Below, one piece after another: positions 1 to 13,500 of a stretch of DNA of 64,000 bases. The notes below the pieces were generated by a model. It ran no database searches and was not told the DNA's origin. It saw only the letters and a program-made list of their open reading frames with translations. Where the stretch lies: assembly GCA_023374025.1 (NCBI GenBank), contig SIJG01000012.1, positions 1,026,492 through 1,090,491 of the forward strand, in the 5' to 3' direction. This DNA comes from Heterodera schachtii. Taxonomy: Eukaryota > Nematoda > Chromadorea > Rhabditida > Heteroderidae. The position numbers and the translations under genes were made by a program. The first letter of the stretch is position 1. The number at the start of each line of letters is the position of its first letter.

Positions 1-1745
1 GAAAAAAGTTTTTTTTTTTTTTAATTCGTTAGCAGATTTCATCCGAATAGGGGATTTTATGAAAAATGTCAAATTTAAAGCAAATGAAAATTTATAATCT
101 CAATTTTTTTTGCATCACGAAAATTTTTCAAAATTAGTTTAAAAAATTTCAAGGTCCAAATCTCGGATTTTCTGGTCCCGGCAAATCCCGGTCCCGGTTT
201 TGCCCAAGATTCCCGGTCCCAAGCAAATCTCTACATTAGAGCATGGTATCGCATTAAAAGATTTGAGGTTGTTTTTATGAAAAAACCAATATAAGTGATT
301 TTCCTTTTTTTTTTTTTTGTTTAATAGGTTTTTTCATAAAAAATAAATTTAAAAAATTGGCAGAATTATCTTTAATTAAAATTTTAAAAAAAATTTAAAA
401 AAATCCATTAAAATAGTTAAAAAAAATTCCGAAATTTCGAAAAAATCTCTTTTTAGGGGTGTATTTTTAAAAAAATGTCAAAAAAAGTCGATCCTCAGGG
501 GTGTATTTTTTACTTTTTTTGCATTTTTCTTACGAAAATTTGCAAAAAATGGCCGAAATATGCTCTAAAAATGCAAAAAGGCGAAATATGGATTTATTCC
601 CGAAAACCCCCAAAATATGGATTTATATGGACTAAAAACTTTCTCCAAATCAAAAAATTTTAACGTAGAAATGCTATTTTTGAGCCCCTATCTTCATAGC
701 ATATGCGCAGAAAAAATATGTTAATCCATATAATTTATAACCCTAGTTATAACTTTGAATAAAAAAAAATGATTTAGATTGGGAGAATCTCATTATTTCT
801 GTGGAAAGAAGAATTAGAAATGCTAATGTGAATAAAATTGGAGTAATATTGGCCGAAAAAAAGCCCATAATTTTTTGGATTATGCCAATTCATATATCAT
901 ATGATGCTGCAATAAATCATTTTTTCATTAATGGTAATCAATAATTTATTATTATTATTATTATATGTGCATAAAATAAAATTTTTAACAAAAAAAATTT
1001 ATATAATATTATTATTGTACAATTAACCACAGTGTTCGAGTCAATTTGTGCCAACGAAAACGGCAAATTTTGATGAGAATTTTTGCTGTCAAATTCGTGA
1101 ATTTTTATTTACCATTTCTTATGTAAAAAAATTTTTTTCAAATTTATACCAAAAATTTTTTGTAAAAAAATGTTGCAGAAAAAAGTTTTTTTTTTTTTTT
1201 TAATTCGTTAGCAGATTTCATCCGAATAGGGGATTTTATGAAAAATGTCAAATTTAAAGCAAATGAAAATTTATAATCTCAATTTTTTTGCATCACGAAA
1301 ATTTTTCAAAATTAGTTTAAAAAATTTCAAGGTCCAAATCTCGGATTTTCTGGTCCCGGCAAATCCCGGTCCCGGTTTTGCCCAAGATTCCCGGTCCCAA
1401 GCAAATCTCTACATTAGAGCATGGTATCGCATTAAAAGATTTGAGGTTGTTTTTAAGAAAAAAGCAATATAAGTGATTTTCCTTTTTTTTTTTTTGTTTA
1501 ATAGGTTTTTTCATAAAAAATAAATTTAAAAAAATTGGCAGAATTATCTTTAATTAAAATTAAAAAAATCCATTAATGAATTGATAAGAAAATGACGAAA
1601 ATTTAACAATTGACTAAATTTCACATTAAATTGAATGGAGGAGGAGCAACAAATATTCAATATTAAATTGCAATGATTAAAATTATAATAACCACAAAAT
1701 TTTTGAAATGAAAATTTATATACAAAAAATAAAGAAAGATTTTTT
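1..1745. repeat. Non-coding repeat region with a 1.18-kb-spaced direct duplication
   Basis: A block of about 390 bases at 1-385 recurs almost unchanged at 1178-1566, offset about 1,177 bases. Each copy begins with a poly-T tract and contains repeated CCGGTCCC motifs ending near AAATCTCT. The first copy starts exactly at the window edge, so the unit may extend further left. Between the copies, 450-760 holds a dispersed repeat with AGGGGTGTATTTTT and ATATGGAC motifs that recurs near 40.8, 42.5 and 45.3 kb. No coding exon is convincing. The right part is the 3' flank of the potassium channel gene. Terminal repeats of a retroelement or a simple segmental duplication are both possible. Confidence 0.75.
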
Positions 1746-4700
1746 TTATTGTTTTTGTATTTCACTTTTGGCATTGTGCCCACTGGTTTTGTGCCATCTG
1801 TTTGCCAGCTGATAGTACGCCTTGGCCAACTGTACTTTCAGAAAAACATGGTGGAACAGTTGGTAGTGCAGCGCAATGGTCAGGAACAGTGCGGACAGAA
1901 GGACAATACCCACCGACAGATAAACCATTGCAACGATCACCTGTGTATGTAAACAGGAAAATTTAAATTTGAAAGTTGGCATTTTGCCAGAAGCTAATTA
2001 CTCTTATTGATAGGGATGTGATTTTGATTTTTACAGTTCCCAAATTCAATTTTATTGTATATTTTTTGATAAAAATTGGGTTAGAACGAAATATTTGGAA
2101 AAAATTGACATAAAAAATCGAAATTTTTTCAAATAACACTCACTTCTCAAAAATTGGAATTAATTGAGCAAAATTTATGTTAAAAATTAATTTACAATAA
2201 ATTATCAGTGATCACTAGGGCGCAAAAATATGGAACAAAATCGCAAAATATCAAAAAATGCACCAAAAATAGCAATAAAACAAAAAGTAAAAATTGCATA
2301 AATTTTTTTCAAATTTATTAATTTTGAAGAAATTTGAGTAATAAATCAAAAAAAAAAATGGTTGGACTTATTTTTGGCACAAATTTCCTATTTTTTAAAA
2401 TTACATTTTTTAATTAATATTTTTGATAAATTACCCAAAAAAAAGGAGTTTTTTTTGTTGCCAGCCATAGTGATCATCATTTTACCTCCATCCAACTGTC
2501 TGTGTCCGGATGGTAGTCTCCAAAACCGGATGTTGCCATTGTTGTAATGCTAAAAATATATTAAAAAATAATTAAAATTAAATTAATTTGTACCTAAAAT
2601 AAATGGCCGAAATTATTGGCCATTGCTTCAGCCAAACAGAATATATTAACAGGCCGACAACATTGTGCAGAATAAACAAAATGATTATTGGCATCATTGG
2701 CATGCGTTGTGCCTCCAGCAAAGATGAAGCTTCAGAAATTTCCTAAATTATTATTTTTCTGAAATTATTGGAATAAATTTCTTTGAATAAATAATTTTTA
2801 GAAATATTTATAACTCATTATTAAGTGGAAAAGTAATTTTATTGGATAATAATTTTGAATATATCTAATTATTAAGCCCTTTTATGAATTATTTAATTTT
2901 AAAAATTATATAATTATTAAATTTTTTATGATTATGTTAATTTAAAAAAAACAATTTTTAAAATTATTAAATCTCTCTAAGAATTACTTTGGGTATTTGT
3001 TGGAGAATAAAATATTCTACAAAAATTAGTTATATAATTAATTATTAAATCTCGTTAGAATTGAATAATCAAAAAAATAATTTACAAATTTATCTAAAAT
3101 TAATTTTATGCTTATTTCACCTCTTCCCTTTTCAAAATTTTGCGCAACCATTTCAATATCTTTGGCCATAAAACACAACAATATTCAGTCAATGTACGTC
3201 CCAAGTTGGCAAAAGCAGAAAATAACATTGGAATGCCTAAAAAAAGGAAAATTTAAAAAAAATAAGAAAAAATAATTACCAATTAAAATGTACAATAATG
3301 TAAATGCTTGGCTTAATGAATTGCTCGCGCGGGAATCGCCCCAACCACTGAAAATTAAAATTTTTTTTAATTGTATTATGCCTTTATTACGAGAAAAAAG
3401 TTTTTTTAGTTTATTTTTTAGCATTATCAAAAATAAATTATGAGAGATTTAACTTATTTTAAATTTTATTTTTATTAGTTGAAAAAAAGTCCATATTTTA
3501 TTTCGGTTTATTATCTATAAATTTTCAAATTGCATTAATCGTAATTATTTTTTATTTCAGTTAAATAGATTAATCATTGTATTTTAATTCTTTAAATGAA
3601 AAAATAAATAAAAATTTAATTTAATTAAAAATAAAAACAAATAAATTCATATTTTTAAAATAGTCAATTTTAAATTTTACATGGTTGTTAAGAGCTGAAA
3701 GCACCAAATAACAGAACGGGGAAACGATTTTGCGCCAATTTCAGTGTCAATAAGGCGAAAAACAAGCGATCCAATCAGAAGCCAACAGATCACAGAGGCA
3801 ATCAGAGCAAAATGTGCCAAAAGATTGATCAAAAACTTTAAATAAAATTCAAATATTTTTTATTTTAAATTTTTATATAAAAATACCAATTCATTGGTGT
3901 CCTCAATTTCTTCAATGTGAACAAAACTTTCTACTTTTTGGTCCAATTCATCGTCGAAAACTTAAAATAATTTTTATTAGTGATAATTAAGATTCACTTC
4001 TTTTTCGATATTTAATTAAAATGATAAAACATTGTTTTTGGGGAAACAAAATAATTTGTTGATTTATTTGTCTTTTGAAAAATGTTTTAAAGGAAAAGTA
4101 TGTTATGGCCAATGTCGCCTCGGTGGCTCAGTCGGTAGAGCGTCAGTCTCATAATCTGAAGGTCGTGAGTTCGAGCCTCACCCGGGGCAATGTTTTTTAA
4201 ATTTTTTTTTGAGTTAAGAAATAAATTTATTACAATTTTTCATGCTTTTAGATACAAAAAAAAAAACCTGAAAATATCTTAATTTATTTTATGCATTTTT
4301 ATTATTTTTTGTTTATTTGTTCTTCTTTTCTATTTAGAATGTATATTTAATCTTTTAATTGATATTAAAGCTCGTCCTGGACCTGGACCCAGGCCTGGAT
4401 TTTTCCTGGATCCAGGTCCAGGTCATAATTTGGCAAACCCTGGATTTTTTCTAGACATGGATTTTTCTGAATTTTTGTCCAGTAATGGATATCCATGTCC
4501 ATGCATGAAAACGCTGGATTTCCTGGATAAATTTTTTCTCGTTTTTTATGGCGAAAATGGATATAAGACCTACAAGATTTTCACGCCGGTCCCTAAAAAT
4601 CCTCATGCTCTTAAAAATAGTCTCAAAATCCCAAAATAATGTCATTTTTTGTACAAAATCGGTTAAAATTGCATTAAAAATTACAAATAAAAAAAAAGTT

Positions 4701-6442
4701 TTAAAAAAAAAAAAAAAAAGTTTTTGTTGCTAAAAAAGATAAAAAAAATATCGTGTAAAATGTTAAATTTTGGCTTGTGTTTATTTTCGACGTCAATAAA
4801 TGACCTCTTCATTGATAAACTTAAAAAAATCAGTGTTTTTTATAAGAAAATTTTCAAAAATTAAAATTTTTTTTTTTGAAAAGTTTATGGAACTTAACCG
4901 CTACTATAGTTAATAAAATCGCAACAGATTTTGCAGGTATACTCCCCGATACAGGACAAGTTTAGTGGAATTAAAATTATCAAATACAAAATTAATCATT
5001 TACTTCCAAAATATTTTTCTTATAATTAAGGCAAAGGAAATATATAAATTTCCCTATTTTTTAATTTTATTATTCATCCATTTTATTTCGCTTTCATATT
5101 TTTATGTAAAAATTTTTACCAAAATCATTCTTTTTAAAATTTTTAATTAGATTAATTAGAAAATTATTTTTAAATTTTTTATTTAATAAAAAAAGAAAAG
5201 CCCAGTTTTGTTAATTTATATATTTTCATTTGTCTGCTATTAAATTCAAGTAAAAAAGAAATTTTTAAATGGTTATGGCAACGCCTCGGTGGCTCAGTCG
5301 GTAGAGCGTCAGTCTCATAATCTGAAGGTCGTGAGTTCGAGCCTCACCCGGGGCAAGCTTTTTTTTTTTCTTTTTGATTTTTGGTTGCTTAAATTTCTTG
5401 CGTTGGAAATGTAACTTTTAACCGAATTATAAAAAAAAAAAGAAATATTTTAGCAATTTTGAAATTTAATATTTATAATTACTAAAAATTTAATTGAAAG
5501 AAATTGTTAAAAATTCTTTTGTAAATATTTTTATTGAATTAATACCTATTTCCTTGCCATTCGGTTCAATTTTTGGCATTGTGCCAATCCCATTTTTGCA
5601 TTGTTGTTCATGCGGTTCCTCATGGATTGTGCCCATCTCCATTGCGCTGGCTAATTTGCTCATTTGTAACATTTTTTGATGCTGACGACCTTGTGGACCG
5701 CTGGCAGCCCCTAATTAATTAGGTATTTAAAAACAATTAATTATTAATTTAAAAAATCAAAAAAAAAGTTTACATGTTTCATTGCTTCGTCTCTCAAAAT
5801 TAGTTTGTTCTGCTGCCGATTTTGCAAGAACCAATGAATTTTCCAATAGGTCACGCAAAGAGCATAATAAAAGAAAATCCTAAAATTTTAATTAATGTAA
5901 GTGTAAAATTTGTGTAGAAAAATAAATAATTAAAAACAAATATAAATTATAAAAAATCGAATATATGTATATAAAAATAATAATTTATGAAATAATTAAC
6001 ATTTTAAATTTTTTATGAATTGTATTGTTTTAAATGCTTAGTCCACTGAGAAAAACAAATCTAATCAAAATTTCAACATAATTATTTAAAAAAAAACAAT
6101 CTAAATAAATTAATATTTATAAAATATTACTATAAATTAATTTATATGAAATCATTTCCATTCTCTTCAGTGAATTAATTAAATAAAAACTCCGAAAATA
6201 TTTTTTTTATAAATTTAAAAATTGTAAATAAATCCAAATTACATCCGATGGTGGAAATCCAGTAGAATTTTGTCGTTGGATAAAGCTGAATAAATAAATA
6301 ATAGTGGATTAAAATGAAGCCTCGTTTATACATACATTTTTGCTTCTTCCAAAACCTCACAAATTTCTTCGGCCATATGAAATTGCTCTGACAGAGAATT
6401 TCGTCGGCTTTTTGCAGCCGAAATTTTGTGTAAAACAGACAT
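1746..6442 (-). CDS. Two-pore-domain (K2P/TWK) potassium channel, 11 exons
   Basis: Background (leak) K+ channel subunit of the plasma membrane. Exons on the minus strand: 6442-6336, 6285-6243, 5879-5774, 5710-5546, 3960-3887, 3835-3681, 3347-3280, 3236-3121, 2742-2594, 2549-2486, 1940-1746; every junction keeps phase and all introns are GT-AG. The product is 413 residues: a cytosolic N-terminus of about 165 residues, TM1 (about 170-191), pore 1 with filter TIGWGD (216-221), TM2, TM3 (about 292-312), pore 2 with TSGFGD (334-339), TM4 (about 352-375) and a short basic tail. Two P-loops and four TM segments define K2P channels. Oddities: only about ten residues separate TM1 from the first pore helix, so the usual extracellular cap is absent; the first filter has Trp instead of Tyr/Phe, and the second has Ser where Ile/Val is usual. 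The start is the first ATG of the open first exon. Confidence 0.9.
4117..4189 (+). tRNA. tRNA-Met (CAT), elongator
   Basis: The 73-base cloverleaf has acceptor GCCTCGG pairing with CCGGGGC, discriminator A, anticodon CAT at 4150-4152 and T-loop GTTCGAGCC. It closely matches the metazoan elongator tRNA-Met. It has no intron. It sits antisense in intron 4 of the K2P channel gene and is identical to a second copy 1.17 kb downstream. Confidence 0.97.
4193..4198 (+). terminator. Pol III T-run terminator
   Basis: Six consecutive T residues begin four bases after the tRNA discriminator base, as expected for RNA polymerase III termination. Confidence 0.7.
4376..4540. repeat. Truncated CCTGGACCTGGA element copy
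   Basis: CTGGACCTGG and its complement CCAGGTCCAGG alternate here, as in the complete element at 58447-58975. No AGAGAT terminus or target duplication is visible, so this looks like a degraded partial copy. It lies in intron 4 of the potassium channel gene between the two tRNA genes. Confidence 0.65.
5283..5355 (+). tRNA. tRNA-Met (CAT), second identical copy
   Basis: It is identical over all 73 bases to the tRNA at 4117-4189, with anticodon CAT at 5316-5318. It lies in the same K2P channel intron and on the same (plus) strand. A short upstream similarity (GTTATGGC just 5' of each) suggests a local duplication that has since diverged outside the gene. Confidence 0.97.
5359..5369 (+). terminator. 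Pol III T-run terminator
   Basis: Eleven T residues start three bases after the second tRNA discriminator base. Confidence 0.7.
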
Positions 6443-7565
6443 TATTATTTACAGAATAAAGAATCTTTATTTAATTAAATTAAATTTGAATAATTATTTG
6501 TAAGAAATTATTAAATTTTTTATTAAATTTTTTTTATAATCAATCGTACATTTTTTAAGTTTAAAAGAATAGAAACCAAATTAATGAATAGAAAGAATTA
6601 AAAATTTTGTGTGATAACAAACTAAATAATTTAATTTAATTTTGAGTGATTAATTTTTCTCATTAAATAATTTTTTATTCCATTAAAAATGATTTTTTTT
6701 TATTTTTGTCACAAATGAAATGAAAGCGAATTTATTATATATATTCTTAAGTTCAAAAGAGTAATAAATCAAATTAATGAATAGAAAGAATTAAAAAATT
6801 TGGCTCATAAAATTGAAGAAAATAATTCAACTTAAAATTTAGTGTTTAATTTATTATATTCCAATAAAAATGATTTTTATTTGTCAAATAAATGCTGCGC
6901 GGAATGTTTGAATGATCAATAAATACACACATTACATAATCTATTAAGGACATAAAACTGCTGGTTTGGAACTAAACCCATCGACACAAATCATCTGACC
7001 AATTTTTATTCTTCTAACATAACCAATTTTTTTTTTTGCCAAAATGTTTGGAAATGAATGGAAAATGAAAAATGTAAAAAATTTTCAAAATTAAAAATTA
7101 AATATTTTGATTTATTAGGGTGGGCAATCCCCAAAAAATTCATTACAAATCAAATAATAAAACAATTTTAATGAAACTTTGCCAGTTTAATTCTCTTATA
7201 TTAGCCACAACTTTTGACTAATTGATTAAGGTTTTCACGTTGACTTCACAAAGTTATGGCCCCCTGAATTGGCCAAGGTCATAGCCATTTTTTCGCCAAA
7301 AATGTTTGGAAAAAATGGAAAAATTTTTAAACTTTGAAATTAAAAAATATTTATTGTGATTTATATATTAAATTTTAATTTTTCTGATATTGCATCAAAA
7401 CTATGGAAAAGTTTATATTTATTTATTTTCTATTATTTTCATCCATTCATTTTACTAAAAAATAAAGTAAATTTTATACATTTAAATAAAAATTGTAAAA
7501 AAAAATCACTGTCATAAAAAGCACTGGTTTTTCAATTAATAAAAAATGAAATAAAAAATAAAATT
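6443..7565. other. Intergenic, AT-rich
   Basis: This lies between the potassium channel start and the stop of the giant lectin gene, both on the minus strand, and should hold the channel promoter. I see AT-rich sequence with no open exon of note, no GC island and no recognisable element. Confidence 0.6.
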
Positions 7566-10500
7566 TTAATTTAAATTTAACGGATTTTCTGTGATAAAGC
7601 CGCTTGCTTCATTATTTGTTTCTTCTGATGCTGCTGTTGGCCGATCAGCAGCAGCGACCAAATTTCCATTCACATCGAACTGTTGCGGTGGCAGTGATTG
7701 CTTTACGGACAAACGGCGAGCTTCGGCTTGTTGAATTTGTCTGATCAAATCGTAGACAGATTCCTGATCAAATGAAATAAATGTAAAATAATTAAGGAAT
7801 ATTTAAAAAATAAAATAAAATAATTTTATATATTATTAATAAAATAATGCATTCGAAAAATTGTAATTTTTGCAAGATAAAAATTTGTAAAATCATAAAA
7901 ATTCGGATATTCAAAAAAAAAACAACTAAATTATGGCTTGATAAAAAGCCCAAAAAATTTTTCTTTCGAATGACATATGCAATTTAACAATTATTTGTTT
8001 GGTCAATTTAAAAAAATCCGTAAACAAATTAATCCTTCGTTATCACAGAAATTATGTTACACAATATAAAGCCAAAATAAGTTTTAAAAAATCAAAACAA
8101 AAATTTAATAAAAAAAAAAAAATTGCCCAAAAAATAAATAATTAAAAATTAATTAATCTGAAAAAATTTTTGGATCCAAAACTGAATAATTTGGAAGAAA
8201 AAATTAAAATTAATTTGAAAATAAATTTTAATTATAAATAGAGGACTATAAAATGAAATAAAAAATTATATAATACTAAAGTTTTTTAAAAACTAACAAA
8301 ATTACGAAAAAATCATTAAAAATTATTTTCAAATAAATTTTAATTAAATGCCCAAAAATGAGTGCACTGACTTTTGTCCTGAACTGTTCATAAATGTTGC
8401 CAACTCGTGCACGTTCTTCGCCATGCCTTTGTTCAATTTGTGTTGGCACTTTTCCATTTCGAATTAAATCAAAATTAATTTGCGGGAAAACGGAGGATGA
8501 TGATGAACTGTTGTTGTTGCCCAAAGAATATTCATCCTTAAAATAAAATAATATTTTTTAATAAAAATATTTTCTAACTATTAAAATAATAATTTTAAAA
8601 AATATTTCATTTTTTTCTGCATTTAAAACCAATTCTTCTCAATTAAATCCCAAAATGATAAAGTGGGAAACCAAAAATTTAAATTAAAAATGAAAAAATT
8701 TATTTTATTTTTTTTACCTTAGCATTGGCACCATTTTCGGATTTGTTCAACGGAAGAATCCATTCATTGGATGATGATGATGCTTTTGGTTCAATGTGTG
8801 CCGAAATTGCCACTTTTTGTTGCCCAGATTGAATGCTCTGAAGCGGTTTGCCATCTAAGGTCTCCTGAATATGGAAGATTTTATTTTTGTCAAGTTAGCA
8901 CTTCTTGGCATTTTTTTGGCATTACTTTGGCATTTCGTCCATCCGGGAATTGGTCATCGTCACGGATTTGCGCATTTTTCAGCTGCTGATCATTGCCAAA
9001 AGTATCATGTTGCTTTGGTAGCTGTACTGCAGCAGGAGGGTCTTCAGTGATCGGAATTTCATCGCCATCATGGATTTTGATCTTGGAAGAACTCTCAGCT
9101 AAAAGAAAAAGATAAATAAAAATAAAATAAAATAATTTAATAAATTATTTAAAGCTTTTTGATAAATAATTTTTTAAAGTTCATGATATAATTTTTAATT
9201 AATTTTTCATTAAATAATTATATATTAAATATTTTTTTAAATAATAATTTTAATAATTTTAAAATATTTCAAATAGTATAGTGTTTTTTTTGCCAATTAG
9301 GCATTTCAATTATAATAATTAACAAAAATCATTACCTAAAATTCCGGCCAATTGCCATTGTTTGTATAGGCTCATCGTTTGCCTGTTTTCCCAATTTACG
9401 TCCATATTTTTCGAGCCGATTTTCTCCTTTCGTTGGTGATGATGTTTCATTGTCGGTTGAAATTGTCAAATTTTCCGAAATTTTCACTACTTCTGTTCCA
9501 TTCGCGGCGTTTTGTGTCGAATTTTTGGCATTTTTGGGCTCTTCTGCCTCATTTTTGGCATTTTGTGTCGAATTTGCGGCATTTTTTGGCACCTCTGCTT
9601 CATTTTTGGCATTTTGTGTCGAATTTTCGGCATTGTTCGGCACATCATCTCCTTTTTCAGCATCCGTTGTTAACTTTTCCAGTTTTGGCACTTCCTTCTC
9701 TTCATTACCCGCTTCGTTTGTTGTCAAATTTTTTGGTACTTCCATCGCATCCGTGCCATTTTCTGCCCTTTCCTTTGGCCCTCCAAACAGCTCCAAATTC
9801 TGTTTCAGCTTGTTCTTCAACTGATCAGCTTCGTCGGCTTCATCTTCCTGATCACCTCCATTTTCCGTCTTCTCTGCCTGATCAGCAACAGTGCCATTTT
9901 GGCACTCGTCAAATGCCATGCCGTCCGGCTCAGGAAAGATGATGTTGTGCACCAGATCGCCCCCATTGATGCCCGGATGAGTTTTGGCTTCACGTTCCGC
10001 TTCTTCAAAGTCAGCTTCCAGTGCCATCATCATCTCATGCAACGCGTTGATCTCATCTACAAGCATGGTAAACATTAATGATAAGCTTCATGATTAAATT
10101 GCTTTTTTTTTTTGAAAGTTTTTCCATTTTTTTTTATAATTTTCGTTAAAATTTAAAATAATATTTAGATATCAATAGTTTTCGAAAGTTTTTTGGTAAA
10201 TATTTTTTGGTTAGGTTCGGACCTTCAAATGCCCTTCTTCCTGAATTATACTGTAATAGTCTACTGTAGAATTAGTCAGTATTTTTTACCTGTATTATTT
10301 TTGTTCTGCTCCGGTTGCTGAACATTCTTGAAAAAATTTAAAAAAAAATTCATTAACTTATTTTTTTTTGTTTTAAAAATAATTTTTCAAAGATAATTTA
10401 TTTTAATAAAAAAAAATCCAGATCATACAAGAGAACAGAAAATCAGAGTGAGGAACAGATAAAAAATATGGGAATAATAAATAATAATCATTTGAGAAAA

Positions 10501-13500
10501 GACAATCAATTAAGGACAATTAGGGATTCCATTTTAGGCAAAATTCCATAACCTTGCTTTTTTAAATATTCCAAAATGTAATTTTAAATTTTGAAACGCA
10601 CTGGCACCCTTAAAATTTTTCAAAATTTCTTGCCTAAAAATGCCAATTTTGGATTTTTTAATGCCAAAAACTGAATCTCTCTATTAATTCTTCAAGGAAT
10701 AATGGGTAAAAAACAAAATCCAGCTGCTGCTATCATCGTCCGTATTCCTCCTCGTCCGATGTTATGACTTGCGCACCTCCGGCACTTCCGCCGCTGCCTC
10801 CATTAATCCCTTCCGGATCGATTACCATCCGAAAAAGATCACCGTACAGATCGGTTGCCTGATCAAGAATGTTTAACACCGGGGGCACATTGCTGTGCCG
10901 GAAATGTTGACGATCCCGTGGGCGCACCACAACAGCAGTGTTCATCAGTGTGTTGTCCGACGGGTCCAACTCATCCCCCTAATTAATTCCCAAAATTACA
11001 CTTAATTAATGCGCTAATTAACAACATATAAAAGTAATTAGAGATGGAATAGGCCGTAAAACTCCGTAAAACCATGAAAAATGCCAAAATTGCTTAAATT
11101 ACACCTAATTAATGCTAATTAACAACATGCAACTGAATAGGGATGGATTTTGCCGTAAAATCCATGAAAAATGCCAAAACAGTTTTTATAATTTCGGCAT
11201 TTTTTGCAAATTTGGCATTTTTGTTCAAACAATTTTAATTTTAAAACCATCCCTAAACAAGACTAATTGGACACCCTGTGTTTGCTTGCCGGAGCAGAAA
11301 CATCAGCAGATGAACTGTCCATGGTTGGGCGGACAATACGGGAGCCGAACATTCGGCGGCGCCATTTGGGTGGTTGAGGAGGAGGAACAGGATGGTGATA
11401 GGGTGGGACCTAAACTCGAATTCGGCATTTTATTAAATAAAAATGTAAATTAAAAAAATAAAATCCATTTTTAAAATTTTTGATTTAAAAATAAGAACCG
11501 AATTAGAGTTCTTGTTCAAATTCAAATTATTTTTAGGTCTATTCAGAAAAGTAACAGGGGAAGGAAGCTTTGGCATCAGCGTTTTGGCGCCATAAAATTT
11601 TCTTAGGCAACAAATTGAAGTATCATGAAAAGTACCTCAATTTTGTTCAATGAAAATGAGTCTGTTACCGAAACATGGGCGCTTAAATGCCAAAGAATTA
11701 ACAGGGAAAATAAAAACAAAATTGAGAAAAAAAGGACAAAAATGATCAGGAGAATTTTTGAAAAAATCAGAACGGGAACAATGCATGAGAAGAATTACAT
11801 GAAGTACAGAAAATGTGCCTATTTGGGGCTCGTCATGACGGATTACAAATTTTTAAGAGCAACGAATTGTTGCTATTTGTGCCCGTCATGACGGATTTTT
11901 AAGAGCACAAATGACGGATATATTATGTAGATTGGCATTGCTTTTGAGGGATTTTGAATTTCAAGGGCAGAGTGACAGAGAATTATAAGAGAAAAAATAA
12001 TTAAAAAGCGGATTTTGTTATTTTGCCATTTTAAATAATAATAATTTTTTAAATTTTAATTTGTCCACACCTTTTCCCCGGCAGATGATTCACTCTGTTG
12101 AAGGTTCGGCATTTTCTCTGCTTCTTCTCCTCCATTCACTCCTTTTTTGGCACTGTCCATTTCCTCTCTTTCTTTTCCCCCATTTTCCTCCCTTCTGTTG
12201 CTTCCTCTTTTCTCAACATTTTCCATTTTCTTTTTCTCTTTTTCCTTTCTTCTCCCCGCTTCCTGCTCTCTGCCTTCCTCTTTTTCTTTTCCGCTCTCTC
12301 CGTTTTTCTCACTGTCTTCCCCCATCTGATCAGCTGGCTTCTCTGGCTTTGTGCGCTTCTTATTGGGCACATCGTCCGCTGCTATTTCATTTCTTTGCGC
12401 TTCTTCTTCTTCCTTTTTTGAGATGCCACCGCCTCCACCGCTTCCACCGCCTCCACCACCACTGATCATACCTGTTCAAGGGGGGTTGGGAGGTCAGAGA
12501 AGGGTCTTCTGATCGGCGGTTAACCGCTTCCGCCCGCCGGTGGGGCGGGGTCAGCAGAAAAATTTTCTGCGATCGACCATTGTTTTTTTACAAATTTTCT
12601 TCAGATGAAGACCAATTTTTTTTTTTTTTTTTTGCTTTCCCCTCCTTTTTTTTTTTGGAGCGCGCCTTTTTCCAAAAACTTTTGGGGAACAGGGGGAAGG
12701 GAGGGTCCAGGAATTTTTTTTTTTAATTTTAGTGCAATTTGTTAATAGATTTTCACCAAATAATGAACAATTTTGGGATTTGAGCTGATTTTTTAAAGAA
12801 AGTTCGCGAGTTTTAGTACTGCTGGGAAAATTTTTTGGAATTTTTGAATAAAACTTAAAAAAATAAACAAAATTTCTGAGTTTATTTTACTCCGCCTCCC
12901 ATTTGCGTTCGACAAATCCCTCTATTGGTTAGTTTTTTTTTTTTTTTGGGATTTGTATAACTATCTGAACTTTCGAGTCGAAAAAATAAGAAAATTTCTA
13001 TAATATTCTTTTTTTTCCGTTTTCCGAATTGATAAGGGATCTCTCGTGCCATGGTAGCCGAGGTATACTTTAATTATTTAAAATAATTAATTAATTATTT
13101 CGTCATTTTGTCTCACTTCCCAAGCCCATCACGCGCTGTACGGCCGAAATGATGCGCTCCAAATGTGCAATTTGATCAGGGATGATCCCATTCTTGTTCA
13201 CGTTCCCGACATCAGTCTCGAATCGTGACTTTTCTTGGCGCTGATCACGATCATCATCGCCAAGCATTGTCCGCTCCAAAGTGTCGGCCACTGTTGATAA
13301 CGGATCGAATGGCTTTCTGACTAAAAAGCAATTAATTTATTTAAAATTATTTAAAAATATTTTTGTACATTTTGTGGGCTTAATCCGTTGGCCGGGCAAA
13401 GGATGCTCAGTGTTGGCACGGCTTTGCTTAATGTGGTCCCGGTTTTCTTCTCTCGGCTTGATCCGCTGATCAATTTGGTCATTGATTTTGTGCAATGATT

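Noticed and set aside
5774..5879. A reading frame of this exon that looks membrane-like (IFFYYALCVTYW)
   Set aside because: That frame does not keep phase with neighbouring exons; the frame beginning DFLLLCSLRDLLE joins both sides exactly.
9379..9942. 187-codon plus-strand frame
   Set aside because: It lies opposite a phase-consistent exon of the lectin gene and has no recognisable motif.
10733..10825. Reading the exon at 10978 through to a stop at 10733 as the end of the lectin gene
   Set aside because: A GTAATC donor at 10825 keeps phase with the exon at 10326, and downstream exons have no start codon of their own. Kept as an alternative only.
11625..11891. 88-codon plus-strand frame in a lectin intron
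   Set aside because: Lys-rich with no motif; contains direct CGTCATGACGGATT repeats typical of non-coding repeat DNA.
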